From Steinernema hermaphroditum (lineage: Eukaryota > Nematoda > Chromadorea > Rhabditida > Steinernematidae): 64,000 nt of DNA. Below the pieces are notes generated by a model, which ran no database searches, was not told where the DNA came from, and was given only the letters and a program-made list of their open reading frames with translations. Position 1 is the stretch's first letter; the number at the start of each line of letters is the position of its first letter. Positions 22,536 through 35,602 of this stretch are shown here, one piece after another. The position numbers and the translations under genes are program-made. Location: contig CM059625.1 of the NCBI GenBank assembly GCA_030435675.1, positions 806,001-870,000 of the forward strand, in the 5' to 3' direction.

Positions 22536-25500
22536 CTGCAAATTCAGTAGAATGAGGAACTGTAAATCCATGCGTACTGGAGGGGGCGCGCAACTGAACC
22601 AATCCACCAAAAAAGCTGATGAAATAAGCCCTTTGGTCAATCAAAAACAGTTCGTTCATTATTACAGCTCGTATAGGCAGTTTGTAGATTTAACTCAACG
22701 AAGATCGTAACTGGAAGGACCACAACTACGAAAACCCTGTCAACCCTCGAAGTGGTCTAAATTCAGGGGCTGGAACTAGTTACATCATCACATTTTGCAT
22801 AAATCTGACGTTATTATAAATGAAATCTTTTAATGTAACAAAATAGGACAAAAAATGGCTGACTTGATTACTTAACCCTAAACTCATATACTAAATAATT
22901 CAATCACAATAAAAATCAAATAGCAGTAGTCTGATCAGCACGATAATCTGTATAACTTGAGGTTTCCCGGTAATTACAGCATTGCAAGGAGCATTTTACA
23001 TATCTAGTACCATTACATACACGATTCGTACTCAAGGAGGTTCACCATCACCAGTAAATTAAATTTGAACGGGAATTAGACTAAATACAAATTAGAAAAC
23101 GACGGCGGCAGACTAAAACTACGTCAGCTTCGAAGAATACGCGGTAATTCCGAATACTTCCAGTAATCAAAGCGGACGTCAAAGTCATTTAACTAGCACC
23201 AGGAAAAACTTCGAGCGAACGTGAAGCACAGCACAACGCCAAGCAATATCGGGCTTCTCACTTCAGTGATTATTTCGAGGAGGATATCGCAGTCTGTCAG
23301 TTTCCAGTTTAATTTTTGATGCAAAAAGATTCCCACCCCGCATAGTCACTTCCTTCAAATAACTGGCGCTCGATAGGCCACCCAACGGTAGGCGCCCACC
23401 CTCGACGGCGATGCATTCGCGCCAAGACCCACTGAGGCTGCAAAGCAGCTGACATTGCGGATGCAGAGGGGGAATTGGCGAGAACTGATAGAAGCGTAAC
23501 AGATAAGGGGTTATGTGAATACTATCGTTTACAACTCATAGGTATTGTGTATTTGCATAACTGGCCGGAAATAACTGTCGTCGACAGAATACATCGTACA
23601 AGACTGATATAAGTGAACCGATCTGCAATACATTTTGCCGCATGCTTTGGCAATTTCGCACTATTTTCCAGTTGTGTTTTGTGCTGTCTGCTAAGACATT
23701 GCAGTCCTAATTATTTAAGCAACGTAAACACCTTATCTAGACCTTACTGACCTCTGAACGTGCCTTCCAAGAAGAACAGAACAGTGAACAGTACCCGGTT
23801 CCAACTTCTGGTTATCTAACATAGTTTCACGACTTTATTTCGCGAATCAAAAGCATTATGCCTTGCGCGACACCGAAAATAGACAAACAGAGGATGTCTG
23901 GCAGACGACTTCATCCCTGGCGCGGCGTAGATGTCGAACCGGTCGTAGACGGCGCACTTCACGGGGCATCTGGGAATCGGCAAATCTTCAGCTGCGGCAG
24001 CGGAATATCGTTTGCGGCACAGCGGACGCTTCTGAGCTTGCATCTGATGGTCCGTGGTCCGGGAGTTGCGTCTTCGCTGGTCCTCAGAGCGTCGGCGACC
24101 TTCGGGATGACATCTGACGCAGCGTCGGGCGTCGGATTCCTGGCGCCAGACATCTTGTTGTCAGCGGTGGTGGGACTACGGCTTCCGGGTGTCCCAATTC
24201 CCTCTGGAAGCCGGAACAGTCACAACTGCCACGGGGTTTGCCATCTGGCCAACCAGACACTCAGAGAGCGACCGGAGGGACCGACCGCTCGCCACCGCGA
24301 CACGAGTGAGAGTCATAGAGTCACAGAACATAGTTTCGTTGTTTGAATTTCACGTGCAGCCTACAGTTTGCTCGGAAACAAATAATCAGTTTTGCACTGT
24401 CTATCTGCTCCTCAAAATCGGTTGAAGGTCTGAAATGCAGGAGCTTTGTCCGTGTGCGATAGTAATGCACATCTGATGTTTCACCGCACCTGATGTTTCA
24501 GACACTATTGAGAAAAATTCATATGTTACTTGTGTTGCTGATTCAAATTTTTGTCATGGATTGCTGCACAATAACTTCGTCCTAACAGTACTTCAAAGTT
24601 CGTCTGAGCGGCAGTCGTATCTCAAACCTGCAGGACATGCGAAGATCACTTCAGCCTTGTTCCTAATGTCATGAATTGTATCAAATTGACGTTGACGTAT
24701 ACCTAATGTAATATTTCCACTTGTTGTGAATCGCACTTATCTGAATCAAGCATTTTTGTTTCTCAATTGCTTCACAAAAGATGAAATTTAGTTTTATTTA
24801 CTTTCGGCCGCGAATTCGAAGATTTTCCAAGCATGTGTATATAACTGCTAACCCATATAGCACACCCGAAGAGTACAGTCATCAGTACATGTCAAATAAA
24901 GTTTCCCGTCACCCCCACAAATCAACAATCTATGCAAGCAGCGGTGGTTATGTTGAGTAATACTGGGAATCTGGCAAATTGACTAGATAAGCGATAGATC
25001 ACATGCTCACTGATATTGCCTCCTTGGAACCACCGATGGTGGTGCTGGACCGAGTGTTGTCACGACGGCTGACGATCCGTTTATACTATTACTGACGGTC
25101 GCAACCGCAGCGTGTGCTTGTTGTCCATATTGTGGACACGGATTCGCTTAGTCACCGAGCACGCGCGACGAGAACGAGAGTTCGCTAGGCGGTTGCCTGT
25201 TGTAGCTATGTCTTCGCCTGGCTTCATCGTGCCCTGCGATCGTCATTTTCATCGAGATGCTTATTACGTAGGACACAGTTGGTTGCTCAGGATAGTTCAA
25301 CTTATAACAAAAAAAAGTGCTTGATTTCTTATGTGCGTCATAAAATTGCTTGACCTTTATTCGAAAAATGCTGTTGATTAAGGCAATATAATGTCGCTTA
25401 TGTTAAACCATAGGCTATGATTTACAAATAGTAGAACTGTTCAATAACGGTCCGTGTTTAATAAAATGAGTTTTGAGCTAAAAAATATCAACTAAGCTTC

Positions 25501-28500
25501 GGAATGTCTACGGATCGTGATTCTGGTGATCTGCTCATGACTCAGCTCTGAGCATGAGCAATTGGCGTACCCTTTGCCGGCTCAAAGTTCAATTCATTTT
25601 TCGCTCTTTCTTGTGATGATTGCTTAGAATGTGTTATCAATCTAATAATAACAATCGTGGACAACGACTCAAAATAAGAGCCTTTCCTTTCTGTGAAACA
25701 AACGGCCTCAATACCGTTTCTGGCATATTACTCACACAGTATTCGATACCGATGTTGTACCTTGACTATCGATGCTTTTACAACTTATGCAAGTACGTAA
25801 GGTCCCCCTTTCCTGTCATACACTGGCATTTGCGAGCCGCGGACGATACCTTTTGACCTTTGTTCGCGTGCAGGAACCTTTTTTAGGATTCGGAATATGA
25901 CACCGTCATCCACGGCGATTTCTGTCGGTTTAACGCTCGCACCCGCGCGAAGAAGATCGCTTTAGGTGTTTTCGTTGCGCGAGGAATCAATGACACGAGT
26001 GACCCACATTTGCATGAGCGTGAATTTGTTCATCCTCGAGCGAAGTAAGGCCAGCGCTTCCACTTCTGATCCGCACCGATGCGTTTTGTAATTCGGTCGT
26101 GTCTGTTTTTCGAGAATTCGGGATGCTCGCCGATTTCCGTCTTGTTTTCGTTGATCGTGTACCTTTTTCAGTTATGACCGACGACGAGTAGTAGAAGGGG
26201 TTGGTCATCATAGTAGCGGTGCAACTACGTTGAGTGTGCGAAGAGTTTATTTTTCGACCGTCGATTGGACGCCGGTTGGCGCGAAACCGGTTCAATCGCC
26301 ATCGTCCTCACCCATGAGGGATCGATCTCGTACGCGCTGCCGTTCGTTATACCTAACTGTTAGCCTCGGTCGGCGACGTTTGAAGGATGGCACTTTCAAT
26401 CGCCGACCCTTACAGTTTTCGACCACTTCCCCTTTTGAAACTCTCGCATTTTTGAACTGAATTGACGACGTCCTTCACTCAACTGGTTTGCAAAAAGGTG
26501 ACAAGATATCGCACCCGTCGCTTTTTAATTTTCGAATTAAGATTAAGACGGGCGACCTTGGAGATATCGCAGTTCCTGTAAGCGTACTTGTTTTAATAAA
26601 GCATCTCTTTCATTTTATTTACAGCGATATCAGCTTATTTACGTTAATCGGCTTCTTATTTGGAATAGATCTGCAAAATATTTTCACAGTAATTATTTTT
26701 TAATGCGCACACTCAGCAAAAGCGCAAACATTGCTGGGCCTATTCACTTGTTTACTTCTCGATCAGTATTCTAACATTGTTCAAAACAAATTATACCACC
26801 AATTAGCGGACCTAACTCAAGAACCCTCACCTGAAGTACTTTCCCTTTCTGAGCTGAATCTTTGGTAGGCAGCTGCCTTTGAATGAGGTCCCAAAATTGA
26901 CCATCTGCCGCCGTCGTTGAGGAGTTGGCTGCGAAGCATGCGCTGATGATGATGACCTTATGCCACTGTTTGCCACCTTAGTACGCACACGCGTGCAAGA
27001 AGGTGAAGAGCAGAAGGAACCTGTATATCGTATCGGGTTCACTCTCTCATCACCGCCACTTGGTGGCTTTGCCATGGCCGCACAAAGGTCATCAGTCAGC
27101 CGAATGCCACTTTTACTTACCCATTTGCCGACCGTTCTACGACTGCATAGAGTCAATTTTGGCTGGTTGAGGACGGACATTGGGTGCAGCGGATATCGAG
27201 CGATAGATGACAAATCCGGTCTTCAAGAGTAATTGCGCGTGGTTATATGTGTTTTGTTGCAGACGGAATTGCGCACAATTTTCGATGCAATTTGTCCGTT
27301 TGTTCAATGTTTCATCTTTTTTCCGTCTCTCGTGGAATCGCTCCAACGTGTTTTACGGTACTCACCAAGCGGTGACATTAAAATTTGTAGTTAGTTGCGA
27401 TCACGAGGAGTTGATAGGTTTTTGCTGCTATATATACAAATCTTCATGTTGCACAAAAACATTTCGCAATTTGCTAATCCCCGGTAACCATTAATTATGC
27501 CAGAAATTTCATAACTCTATTCTCGTGAAATGTTTGATGTGGGCATGCTCACCTCTCGACGATATTAAATTTTACTTTGTTTTGTTTTGTTGACACTTAC
27601 TACTCATTCGCAGACTCATGATCGCGTTTCTTATTTATTCGATTTGCTGCAAATCCGCATCTATGTTGACAAAGCGTCTTGCCAACGAGGCGGTGTCTTG
27701 TTTTCGTCTTTTCGTGACCTTGGGAAAGTCAGTTGTGTTTATAAGACGAACAGCTCCAATGTCAATATAGAGATGTGCGGTAATTCAATTTGGATTAATC
27801 GTAATACTCGACCCAGGCGAATTACGACGTGATTGCATGTTTTTCTGTTGACCCTCGACAATAGTTTATTGGGAAACAACTAAGTATATATCCTGCAGAC
27901 GAACACTTTTCCGAGGACCTTATCATATTGTCATATTCGACGGAAACAGTCGTTTCACCGGGGGGCTTCCTAGCCAAATCGGGACCAACTTTTGTTTGGA
28001 ATCTGTTGCAATCTATTCAGTAGGATTCTTATTCACGTTTAAAGTGTCACTATATGTTGTGCAGCTGCTTTGAACTACGAAACTTACACTGGTTTTTGGC
28101 TGGCGACAAAAAACAGAAGGACCTATAATTTTTGGAAAGTTTTCGCCGCAGTTCTTTCTATGAAAATTAACCCTAAGAACTGCCGAAAGTCAACGCTGGA
28201 TCTATTATCGTGTCAGCGCCATCGTGTCAGATTTGCGTACTCTAAGATTAATTGCTAGATGCACTCAAAGCGACCCGAATACTGGATGAACATAAATCAA
28301 ACTTAAGCGGCTGCAAAGAACATTCTTCGACCTTCTGCTCTTGTTTACTTTGATCCGAAAAGAATCAGGGCAGTTTCTTGCAAAGCAAATTCGACCAAAT
28401 TCGAGTGAACTATCCGTTACACTTCAATTTTTATAACCACAGTGCGAACAACCGCGTAAAATAAACATAAATTCATGTCTAGTACAGTACTGTCTCACAC

Positions 28501-31500
28501 TCTTAGTCACCTACCATTCTTCTTGAATCACTGTAATTTTCGATGCACCGAATATTGTCAGCCCCTTTGTGTCAGCTGCTACTATCTGATCAATGTAATA
28601 CCTAAAATCATTGAAATACGATCGCGTCGTTCGCTGGAAACGACGGTCAACGGTGCGCTACAAAAAGCCGTTGTTCGCAAGGCCGTTTCTTTTCTCGGAC
28701 GGGTGACTCACAAACGACGAATTTAAACTGCTGCTGTAGCTGTGGGAAAATACACCCGCTGAGAGGGGTGTGGGTTCGCCAACGAAAAGAAGGCACTTCA
28801 GAGGCCGCAAAGCCGTAGTGTACGACGAAGGGATCGTAAATTATATTCGCAAAAGGTGTGTGAGGCACAAAAACAACAAAGGTCAGAAAAGTTCGCCATG
28901 TCGCACGAGATGACCGCTTCTTGTATTAAGTGCTAGTCCAATGTAAATGGCGTTTTGATTTTGAGACGTTTTGTACAATATGCTAATGTTGTATGAGTGA
29001 AAACAGTTTTCTACTGTAGGTGATAAATAACTACTGATGCTCTGTTTCTACGGCTGTCAGTGAAAACTTAAAAAAAAACAGTGCTCATTACCCGCTTCAT
29101 GAGTTGCATATTTCGATCCGGAGACTTGCTTCTATCTTGAACGTGCGCTGTTATCTACAACCGGTTGGGGCTGTTTACCAGTGCCGCATTTTGCAATTGC
29201 GTTGTTTTGCCAAAGCCCAGTGCAAAAGTGCGAATAGGAAATCGCCTGAATCACCGCATTTCCATTAGAGGATGACTCAACGTCTGACTGTCTCCACAGG
29301 GTCAGCATTAATGGATCCTTATCAATTGACTTATCGCGTATCCTTGCGCGCTGCCGCTTGCTTCCTCCGCATTTTTAATACCAACCACTAACGTTGTCTG
29401 TTTTGAAAAATCGTCATTTTATCGCGGCAACGACACCGTTTTGCTTTGTATATTCCGCACGCTGGTCATCTCTGTCGCTTATGTCGGTCATTGCGACATC
29501 GCCTGATTGGATGCGATGGACGAGGATCCATTACAGATTATCGCCCTATTCACGGAGTAGATAGGCTGAAACAGTTTTATCTGGTTTCCGTGAGTTCGAT
29601 CCTGTTCCGCTGTAGCATAGGTCTGACAGGGGTAGAATTTTTGAATTTTTGGCATCGAACTGAAAAGCCAGTGAGATTAGTCTGTTCAGGTTCTCAAATA
29701 TTCTTTGGTTTGCTGCTAACATACCGGAAAAATCTACTTTTGCTATGGTTTAAGTCTGTGCTTCATTTTGGTACATCTATGTTTTCCCATCAAAATTCAA
29801 ACGATGTTATTGCTCAGATTCTAGCAGCATTTTATACATCCAGCATTTTAACTAGTAACGTTCTCAATATAATCCATTTGAAAATTAAAAAAAATCTAAG
29901 GGTAGAGTGAAATAACCGTCCGGCGGGTGTCGTAAATCGACATCGGACAACACAATTTTTTTGTTTCGCGTTTTGATGAGCACCGCTTGGCTATTTTCGG
30001 TCTGCTATATTGAATGTTTGCACAAAAAAAGCGATTTTATATTGAATGTTTTCGACGCGGAAATCACAATTCTTCTCCGCAATGTTGCTGTTCTGATCGT
30101 GCCCCTGCTGATTCCCACTTTCCACTTTTTTTCCATTTGATATCTGCTTACGCGAATCAGGGATGCGTAGGAAGACTGTTCTTGCAGAATCTCTTTAAAA
30201 AACGGACACATTCCAAACAGTGATGTTATCGCTGTTCCTGATCTCACTGTCATGGTGGGCAGTCATTGCTCATCGTTCAATTTAATCAGGCTTCATATTT
30301 TGTGGATCATATAAATCGTTCCTATCGCTATCATAAGTTCGAGTGCATAATACTAACTGATGCTTTTCGGATAAATCTCTAAATGCCAGACAACCGGCGC
30401 TGGCAAACCGTTCCGCAAGAACGTCATAAATCAACAATGTTTATTGCGTTGGAATCCAGGAACCCTGAAGTGAAAAACCGGTTTTTTCTTCTTTGTTGAT
30501 TCGCGGGTTTACGGTCGCGTTTGCAAAAGGTTTCATAGTTTGTTGATATCGATGCGCGTTCATAATTATCTAATAAGATAATGTGCTATCCGGTGCAGTA
30601 AAAAGTGACGACATTTTTTACTGATATCGTTCTTTATAGCCTGTGCTCAGTCAAAAGTGCAAGCACTTTAGGTCTTTTTCTGAACTACACACAAAGCTAA
30701 GTGTTCACACTTTTTTACTCAGAAAACGAAATATACATAAACTTCAAGGTCATGATTGACACTTCGCGAACAAAGCACATCAAATGGTGCACTTGCACGT
30801 GTCGATTGACCCATTCCCTTTACTGTAAGAGGGGCTGATTCGTCGCTGGCCGGGTGGACAAGCAATTGTCTGGGAGATTAGGTAAGGAGTGCCTTTGTTT
30901 TGACTGCGCAGAGATCAAAGTGTAGACATCGTGATTTGGGATGCACGATGAACAGTCATGAGTTTGGAATAAGCGCATTAGGAATTTGACACAAGTAGGA
31001 CGACTTTCAGGATACTTTCTTCGTGCCGTTGTATGCAGGAAAATGTGAAAGAAAACTCGCACTTTTTAGTATTGCCATTAAGATCGTGATGAATAAGACG
31101 CATCCGCAAAACGGTATATGAATACTCTAACGCCTTTTGTACACAAGCACAAGACATAACTGTCCACGAAAGTGCGCTTTAGTGTAGTTGTCGTACGCTT
31201 TATAGCAGCACAAAATAGGGCAAGCTAATGATTTAGTGCAAGGCGCAAGTGCGAGTATAGCCATTTAATATTTTTTAATGTGATCTACTTGGACTTTCGT
31301 TTCCATACGCACAAAAAAAAATGCACAAAGAGTACGACAAATTTTGTACTAAGAATCCTGGCGCGTTCTTTCTTCAAGCCAATTTAATGGGACATAACGC
31401 CCACAATCACTAGTCCGCTAAAAGTACAGATTACAGTCGAAGATCTTTCATTTTTACCTGTAGCACAAGTACAAAGGGTTGTGAACTATCGCTGATAGAT

Positions 31501-34500
31501 CACGTCAACTTATATGAACTGTGCACTCATGTCAGTCATCTAGGTCGCCAGCAGTAATATGCACTCAAATTCCTGTGAAAAAAAAAATGATCACCTGGTT
31601 AAAAAGAGCAAAAAAGATGCTGTGTATGAACCATTCCATTAACTCATTAATACTGATTTCTGATCCGCAAGTGATTGCCGAACAGAGCCCCTTCTCTCCC
31701 GTCATTAACCCTAACAAGCACTTAAAAACCACGGACAGTTGCTACCACTTGGCACAAGCTTCCCCATTCGCTTACAGTATGGCTTTCTGCCACTCGCTCT
31801 GATTGATGATCACCAAATGTTTCAGTTGTTCGTGAAGTTCGTGAATAGGAGCCATCCCATCATCCCCTTTTGCATCGTCGGACAGTCGGGCGGCTGAGCC
31901 ATTTTTTGCCGACCGCCTTCGTTTTCGCGGCCGACAGCTTCCGCCGCAAAGGGGCGACGACGTTCGGGGCGATGCCTGGCTGACTGTTCTGCTCTGTTAT
32001 GTATTCATAATAAGCCGGGTGACGGCGGTCGCGACAGTGATGGCGACCTTGATGGCCGCTGCGGCTGCGGTGTACCGTCTGGTCGCGGCGACAGCGACGG
32101 CGGAAGAACTCCCCATCCCTCTACTGTGGGCATTCTAAGGGCACGAGTCTGGTGAGCGCGTGGACGCCTGGGTTGCGCGCCCAGCGCATCTCTCATCACC
32201 GGCTGTGCTTTGTACTAATTTGCATATGTGCCCGCGCTGACCGTCGACGGGGTGGTTTTAATCAAGTAAACACAGTTTGCTCGGGTTGCCTCAACTCGGC
32301 GACGGACATATGTCACACAATCTTCTTATTGCGTTCAACCGTAGCTGATCGTGGGAGCTGGTGCTTGGTATATAGAACTTTTTGTATTTTATTGTTTCCT
32401 GTATTTATTCTACAGTTGACACACAACGCTCTGATTAGACAATTTCACAACGGGTTTGATATGAGTGTCGATTTTTGTCATGAAAGATGTTCTTGTGTTT
32501 TATAAGTGTTTTGCTCAGACGGTTTTTTCCTAAGAATTTATGTTCGACGAGTGCTTAAAATGTCAGTAGTAGTAATGTGCGGTACGATTATTATTTGTCA
32601 TACGCCATTCTTCTGAGAAAAAATTACGGTTTATGTCATTGTTAAGGACGTACTTTAGATAATGTTACAACATATTCAGACTGTTGAAAGATAACCGCTT
32701 ACTCAGACATGAATACCAGACATACAACTTATTCTGACGTTGTTTACTTTGATGACGTGTGCTTGCGCATGACGTTCTCTGATTTCCTGATTTAATTTCA
32801 CGCCCGTCTATTGTCATGTACTGAGTGTTTCTACGGCATTCGCAATCATAATAGCAACGGGATTGAATAAGGAAGTAAAGAGAAAAAAGTCATGGGAAAG
32901 CATAAGCCAAAAATCTGTGTCTCACTTAGGCGCAAAAGACTGAGTTTAGAAATATGTAAACTTACTGAGGGTAAGTTTCATGCTTCTATTTTTTTTTTAA
33001 TTTTTTTTTTCGAATCGGGTACGAACTGGCTTATCTTACTCTTTGTGATTAGAAGATATTTACTCCGTGCAAGGTGTACTACTAAACCAGATCTATTATG
33101 TCGATCTGGCTATTTGTCAAACAGGCGTCAGATTGTTCTATTGCCGTGTTTTATGATCGCCGCTACTCCATTGCTTTATTTCTGTGAGGTTCATCGCAAG
33201 CGGTAGTGCTTGCGGGAGATTGTATATTTTAGAGCCTCTTTCTATTTTGATACTTTATTAAAATTTGTGTGGTCACATAAGAGAGATGAGATATAACCAT
33301 AAACTGGCTATATACAGGGCTGCAAGATACGCCAGGGCCAGGCTCCGCGCTCTAAGGGGTGTAGATAGTTTACTTAGATCCAATCATAAGAGACATAGTG
33401 TTCAATCAGAAAAAGAACTGGGAACCTCATGTGATTACGTACAACATATTCGAAAGGTTCCAAACCGCGAGCATATTTGATTATTCCGCGTCTGTTGTAA
33501 TCAAAACGTACTCATATTCATACTGGTCTTTGAGTCGCATAGAACATTGTTGCAGAAGCAGTAGAAAAGGAATGTGTGGAGATGGCCTTGGAGGAACGAT
33601 TCGGTCACTGGAGTCTAGGGTTATCCATCGCCTGGCTAAATGAACATTCCAAAACAGTTGTTTCTGAAAGACAAGTTTGGAATGTTTATTTTTGCAGTCG
33701 GGATCCAGCGATTTTTGTCAAAAATATTTGCTCCCCTTCCTTGTTTGCTTTTGCCCCTAGTCCACGCTGCCAAAGGTTATTGTGTACGATTGGCGGTAAA
33801 ACTTGCTACGCTTTCCTTAGCGGCACGGTACTATACTCTTTTACTTTGGCATGCTCTGGAACGTTTTTCGGATTTAATTTTCTGAACATAGCATCCTGTT
33901 TCATGTGCATAGAAACAAAGGACATCTGCACACCTGATGAAATGACCTTAGTCGCGTGCTTACGTACCCTGTAGAATTTTTATAGTTTTGCGACGTTCGC
34001 TCGATCAGGCAATCACTGGTTCTAGAGCTCAAGGCTCCAGTTGATAAGGGTTATCTCCGTTCGCACCGCTAACTCCCTTTCGAATGCGTTCAGAACTTCA
34101 TAGAACGATAGCGTTTGGCGACCGCGTTTCCATAATCGCCTAATCTCATAAGATATAGCAAAGAGGAGTTTTGCCCGAGCCGAACAGTTCCTCGCGACTG
34201 GTTTTTGCGTTCGTTCAGTTACCATCACCTCTTGCGCGCACGTCACCACTATCAGCACCACGAGAAACCGTCGCCGAAGATGCGCGGCAGCCGGGCCGTT
34301 CGACTGTCTTCCGTTGTCGTTGTCATCTTGTCGCCGTCGCCCCCTCCTCCATCTTCGCAGCGCCATCCCGCCGGCGGCCCCAATGTAAACAGCCGATCAC
34401 TTCGGTGCTTTATGGTACTTCGCCGAGGAGCCGGGCGTGCACTGTTTTTCGCGCACAAAAGGAGTTATGTGCGTTTGCGTATTAAAAACTGTTTGATTGG

Positions 34501-35602
34501 GGATTCGAGCCGTTGTCACTGCGACCTTATTGTCGTCTTAAGGAGGGCGATCCCCAAGGGTCAATGTTGCGATGTTCCGCTGGGGGTACTTTTCGGACTG
34601 TGCAAACTACAGATCCGTTTTTTTATTCAAGGTGTCGGCTATCCCTAATGTGGACAGTTTCTGAGGGTTAGATGTCCTATGGCCTTTAAGAAGCACAATC
34701 TACGATAGAACTAGGCTAATTCGCGTCCAGGGTGAGTGTTTGCTTCAGTCGGTGTGATTTCAATTAGCCTTAATATTTGAAGAGCAAAATAGAAAGTTTT
34801 GGTACTACCCTTTTTGCACAAAACTTCTCAAAGAGTTGCACGGAACTTTTTCTAGTCCTAAAGCAGTGAATACCATAAAGATGCTCACTCACATCCATGC
34901 TTCTATTAAAGGTATACCCGTTGGATTATACATAAATCATCTGTGACAATGACTCAGTAATTTATCGCTTTATCATGAAACAGTTAAACAGTACTAACAA
35001 TCTTTGACGCATAAAGGTCATATGTATCAAAGACGTCCGCATAGTTTTGCCTTTTGAAAATAATCTTTTTTCACTTTCTGTCTTGTGACAAATTTTATAC
35101 CACTATCAGCTGACCTATCCAGTTAATATACGATATAATTTCTGTGTATTATTTGCTTTCTCTAATTGTGCTTTACCCTTCAACTACACCCGACCATGCT
35201 TTCCCACGCCATAAAGTTGGGACTCCCTAATAAAATAACTTTTATTTCTTTGTCATAAGAACGGTCATAAATTTTCACACTTTTTCCGATCAGCAAACTC
35301 CGTCGTCTTAGAAAAAGTGGATCATATCATGCGTATGGTCATCATTCCTTTCTCAAATACGGTCGGTTACGTGGGCGCCTCATATCTTCTGGAACATTTC
35401 TCATCGCGTCATTGCAAAAACTGCCCAAAGGGCGAATATGCAGATGTTCTCGTACGATAATCCGGTTAGCCTCTCACCGGTGTGTTCAATTCTCGCGCGA
35501 AACGTATAAATTCGACTTGCGCGTTCACAGTCGCTTTTTATGGGTTGTGCTCTGTCGTCTGCATGTTGCTCAATGTCCACCCTTTCTTTCAGCGAGCAAG
35601 CA
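22536..35602. other. 13 kb interval with no supported gene
   Basis: I find no exon with a recognisable domain on either strand. Most is AT-rich with short chance frames; the longest (29446-29910, 154 codons) is low in complexity and motif-free. GC-rich islands stand out near 23830-24350, 25870-26430, 31870-32260 and 34040-34470 and could be promoters or distal regulatory DNA of the neighbouring genes. A rapidly evolving or lineage-specific gene cannot be excluded from sequence alone. Confidence 0.4.

Noticed and set aside
29580..29620. GAGTTCGATCC resembling a tRNA T-arm
   Set aside because: No matching acceptor stem, D-arm or anticodon arm is found upstream.
29446..29910. 154-codon plus-strand open frame
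   Set aside because: AT-rich, hydrophobic-biased, with no motif, no splice context and no conserved neighbours; probably chance.
33576..33974. 132-codon plus-strand open frame
   Set aside because: No recognisable domain, overlaps another equally open frame, and sits in the gene-poor interval.
34022..34648. Open frames of up to 147 codons in a GC-rich block
   Set aside because: Several frames on both strands are open at once because of base composition; no motif in any of them.
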